This document shows, in pieces, positions 61,441 through 64,000 of a stretch of 64,000 nt of DNA (position 1 is the stretch's first letter; each line of letters begins with the position of its first letter). The notes beneath the pieces are model-generated. The model saw nothing but the letters and a program-made list of their open reading frames with translations. It did not search any database and was not told the origin of the DNA. The stretch covers positions 1-64,000 of the forward strand of contig JAYMSP010000181.1 in the NCBI GenBank assembly GCA_036897095.1, given 5' to 3'. Both the position numbers and the translations under genes were made by a program. The stretch comes from Plantago elongata. Taxonomy: Eukaryota > Streptophyta > Magnoliopsida > Lamiales > Plantaginaceae.

Positions 61441-63261
61441 CCCCCCCCCAAAAAAAAAAAAGTTGATGTTTTCTCTAAATTAATAATAAAATATTGTGGT
61501 CAGATCTTGTAACAAGGTTATTCTTCCTTATCCCAATCATTCAGAGTAACTTTGACTCCGTATTTTTGTGCATCAACTCCTGCATATTAAGAATCACAAA
61601 TAAAAGGGTATTCCTCTCGTATTTAAGTCAAAGATGTACATAATAATATTTTACAACTTCAACCCCATATGATGGAGCTTATTGTCAAAAATAGAAACAT
61701 CAAATTTATCTTGATCGATAATAAAAAAAAAAATTAAGAAGCATATACGTAGAATTGTATTTTAGTACAAAATTATAGGAGATAATATTGTGGTTTGCCG
61801 ACTTTATGAAAACATGTGTGTTATAAAGTCGATTTTTTTTATGAATTCATTTACATTAATATCTGTTGGAGTTTTGTACATAAATTTATGTGGAATTTAA
61901 TACAAAATAAATAAAATGCATTTGATATAGAAAAGAAAATATTGAAATAGAGATAGTGGTTGGAAATTCAATTAATTTCATAAAATTCTCGTGGCTATGA
62001 CGACATAATATTGTATACGTTTATTAAAAATATAAATGGAAAGATAAAATAAATTAATAGAAACAACTTTTGCAGTAGTATGTGGGCAATGCAATTCACA
62101 CAGTTAAACGTGAATTTACAGGTGTGGCTATTTTTGAGTACATAATCCTCTTGACCAAGTTTTTTTATGGCAAGAAAATTATATAAATAAAATGATGAGA
62201 ATGGTGATATAACTAACTTCAACATAATGTATAATGAGACAGAATTGAAATGGTATAATTTTAGTGTTTGAAAATTAGATTTCTTGAATGAGAAAAGAAC
62301 AAAACGTGGATGGAATCAAAGTGCATGGGTTGACTGAAGCAGAATGCTAGCTATTCATCATTCACGCCATAACATAGAATACTAGCTATTTAGATTTGAA
62401 ATGGTTACATGAGCATCCAGCCAGCCCATTTGGGTGGAGAATTTGCTACAGCATGATAAAGAATTTCCACCAACATATTTTCGGGACGAAGATCCATGAC
62501 AGACTATAACATTTTTTTATTTTGTTGGTATACTACCTTCTAATTCAATTCTTGTGATGTCATAGTTAAATTTTATGCTAGGTTATTTACCCTAAAGGCC
62601 TAAACATATCATGAAATTAGGAGTTTGTTCAACAAATTGATATTATTGAAATTAAGTGATTGAAAATCAGACTTCTAATATTATTTTTAGAAGTTTGTTA
62701 AGACTTGACATTTATTAGTAATTTGTTTGTATAACTACATATATGGATGAAGTCGAAATTTTTGAATATGTCATGGCATCAATCTTTTATGTACCAGTTC
62801 AGGCTTAAACATACGGGTAATTGGTATAATAAATATGTTCCCACTTAATTGCAGTTTGCCAATTATGAATATTCCTCATGTCGTTAGTAACGAAGCCAAA
62901 TAAAATCATTTTAACTACAATTTGATTGATTCATATATTTGTGCATACACGTATGAATATTCTTTGTAAATCTAGTTAGACTAGTTAATTAGGAATTTAG
63001 GGGTTGTTTTGAATGAATGGCATATAAACATCAATTTTAATTTCCTTGAGTTAAGTGGTGTGAATTTGTATATGGCAATTCAACTGTTCATGTATTTTGA
63101 GCTAGATGACTAACTTTATATTAAATAAAATGTTGTCAAAGCGTTTGTAGCCGAGTGGCAAGCTGAGACACCCCGTAAGAGAATAGAGATTGGTATTCTC
63201 TGAATAGAGATTGGTGGTAATTTGCATCTAGAATTGATTGATAAATTCATCTTGTTTAACA
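61441..63261. other. AT-rich spacer
   Basis: Starts with C9A12 and continues as AT-rich sequence with only short chance frames. I see no gene or named element. Confidence 0.45.
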
Positions 63262-63815
63262 ATTGTAATTGTAATGCTATATATGTAATGCTATATTTCA
63301 TGTTCAATAATAATTAAAAAAAATTAGATAAAATATAACATGTGGCTAAATATAAAACATTCCACCCTTTTCTATCAAATGTAATAGAAATTTTAAATTT
63401 TTTCTACCAAATTCGTTTGGGTAGTTATAATTGTTTAGCATGGAACGTTAATAAATCGAGATTGTTGGATAAAACATAACATGTGGCTAAATATAAAACA
63501 TTCCACATTTTTCTATCAAATATAATAGATTTTAATTGTAATTGTAATGATATATTTGTAATGCTATATTTCATGTTCAATAATAATTTTTAAAAATTAG
63601 ATAAAATATAACATGTGGCTAAATATAAAACATTCCACCCTTTTCTATCAAATGTAATAGAAATTTCAAATTTTTTCTACCAAATTCGTTTGGGTAGTTA
63701 TAATTGTTTAGTGTGGAATGTTAATAAATCGAGATTGTTGGATAAAATATAACATGTGGCTAAATAGAAAACATTCCACCTTTTTCTATCAAATGTAATA
63801 GAAATTTAAAAAAAT
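63262..63815. repeat. Two-copy, 276-bp tandem repeat with internal doubling
   Basis: aattgtaattgtaatg opens units at 63262 and 63538. Each unit contains the word gataaaa(t/c)ataacatgtgg twice (63326, 63471, 63597, 63739), so a shorter unit of about 145 bp was doubled first. Confidence 0.8.
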
Positions 63816-64000
63816 TTCTCTAGAGAAAAATTGAATTTATCTAGCCAAATAAATTAAATAAATAGACTTTAATTTTCCACCTCAAAGATTCTCCCATGTG
63901 GCATAGCTCTTTTCTCAAGATTCCTCCCACTTTTAATATAATATATAGATTTTTAGGAGTTTGTTGATACTTGACATTTAAATTAGGAGTTTGTTTGTAC

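Noticed and set aside
63138-63230. tRNA-like start (tagccgagtgg) near the right edge
   Set aside because: An A box alone; no B box and no cloverleaf, so not a tRNA or a supported SINE.
1-64000. CRISPR arrays, rRNA, bacterial-type operons and intact transposase or reverse transcriptase genes
   Set aside because: Looked for on both strands; none seen, as expected for nuclear plant DNA of this kind.

Overview
This is nuclear DNA from a eudicot plant. It is AT-rich, most genes contain spliced GT-AG introns, the gene families are plant ones (LAZY1, YSL transporter, class III peroxidase, DUF3339, DUF761), and short non-autonomous transposons fill the gaps. I cannot fix the species; an asterid is only a guess. 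About 18 protein genes and one tRNA gene are supported. Exon joins were worked out by hand from splice sites, reading phase and remembered family sequences.

Left third (1-20 kb): the 5' part of a YSL metal-nicotianamine transporter (minus, running off the left edge); a five-exon LAZY1 gravitropism gene (plus); a ten-exon plastid ABC ATPase, ABCI11 (minus), tail-to-tail with LAZY1; a divergent SDR-fold protein lacking the usual catalytic motif (plus); and a two-exon gene for a 69-residue single-pass membrane protein (minus) whose intron and 3' flank are full of duplications. Middle (20-35 kb): a DUF761-type gene, a small membrane-protein gene, then five DUF3339 micro-membrane-protein genes in strictly alternating orientation, followed by NTF2 with a Stowaway-like MITE in its intron. 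Right part (35-60 kb): a foldback MITE, a defensin-like secreted peptide gene, PEX12 (ten exons), a 6-kb gene desert, a nodulin-like MFS transporter, a class III peroxidase whose second intron does not join in frame, SEC61 gamma with an intron in its 3' UTR, tRNA-Leu(AAG) beside a minisatellite that repeats its 3' tail, and an unrecognised seven-exon conserved-looking gene. The last 4.5 kb is repeat-rich: a second copy of the foldback MITE, a Helitron helicase relic and two arrays of tandem repeats.

The genes form no operon or pathway; they are ordinary housekeeping and developmental genes. The parts most worth following up are the alternating DUF3339 array, the SDR pseudoenzyme candidate, the small cysteine-rich peptide, the peroxidase reading-phase conflict, and the repeats that have copied pieces of neighbouring genes (the YSL exon end and the tRNA tail). 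I found no CRISPR array, rRNA or intact autonomous transposon, and no clear previously undescribed multi-gene system.
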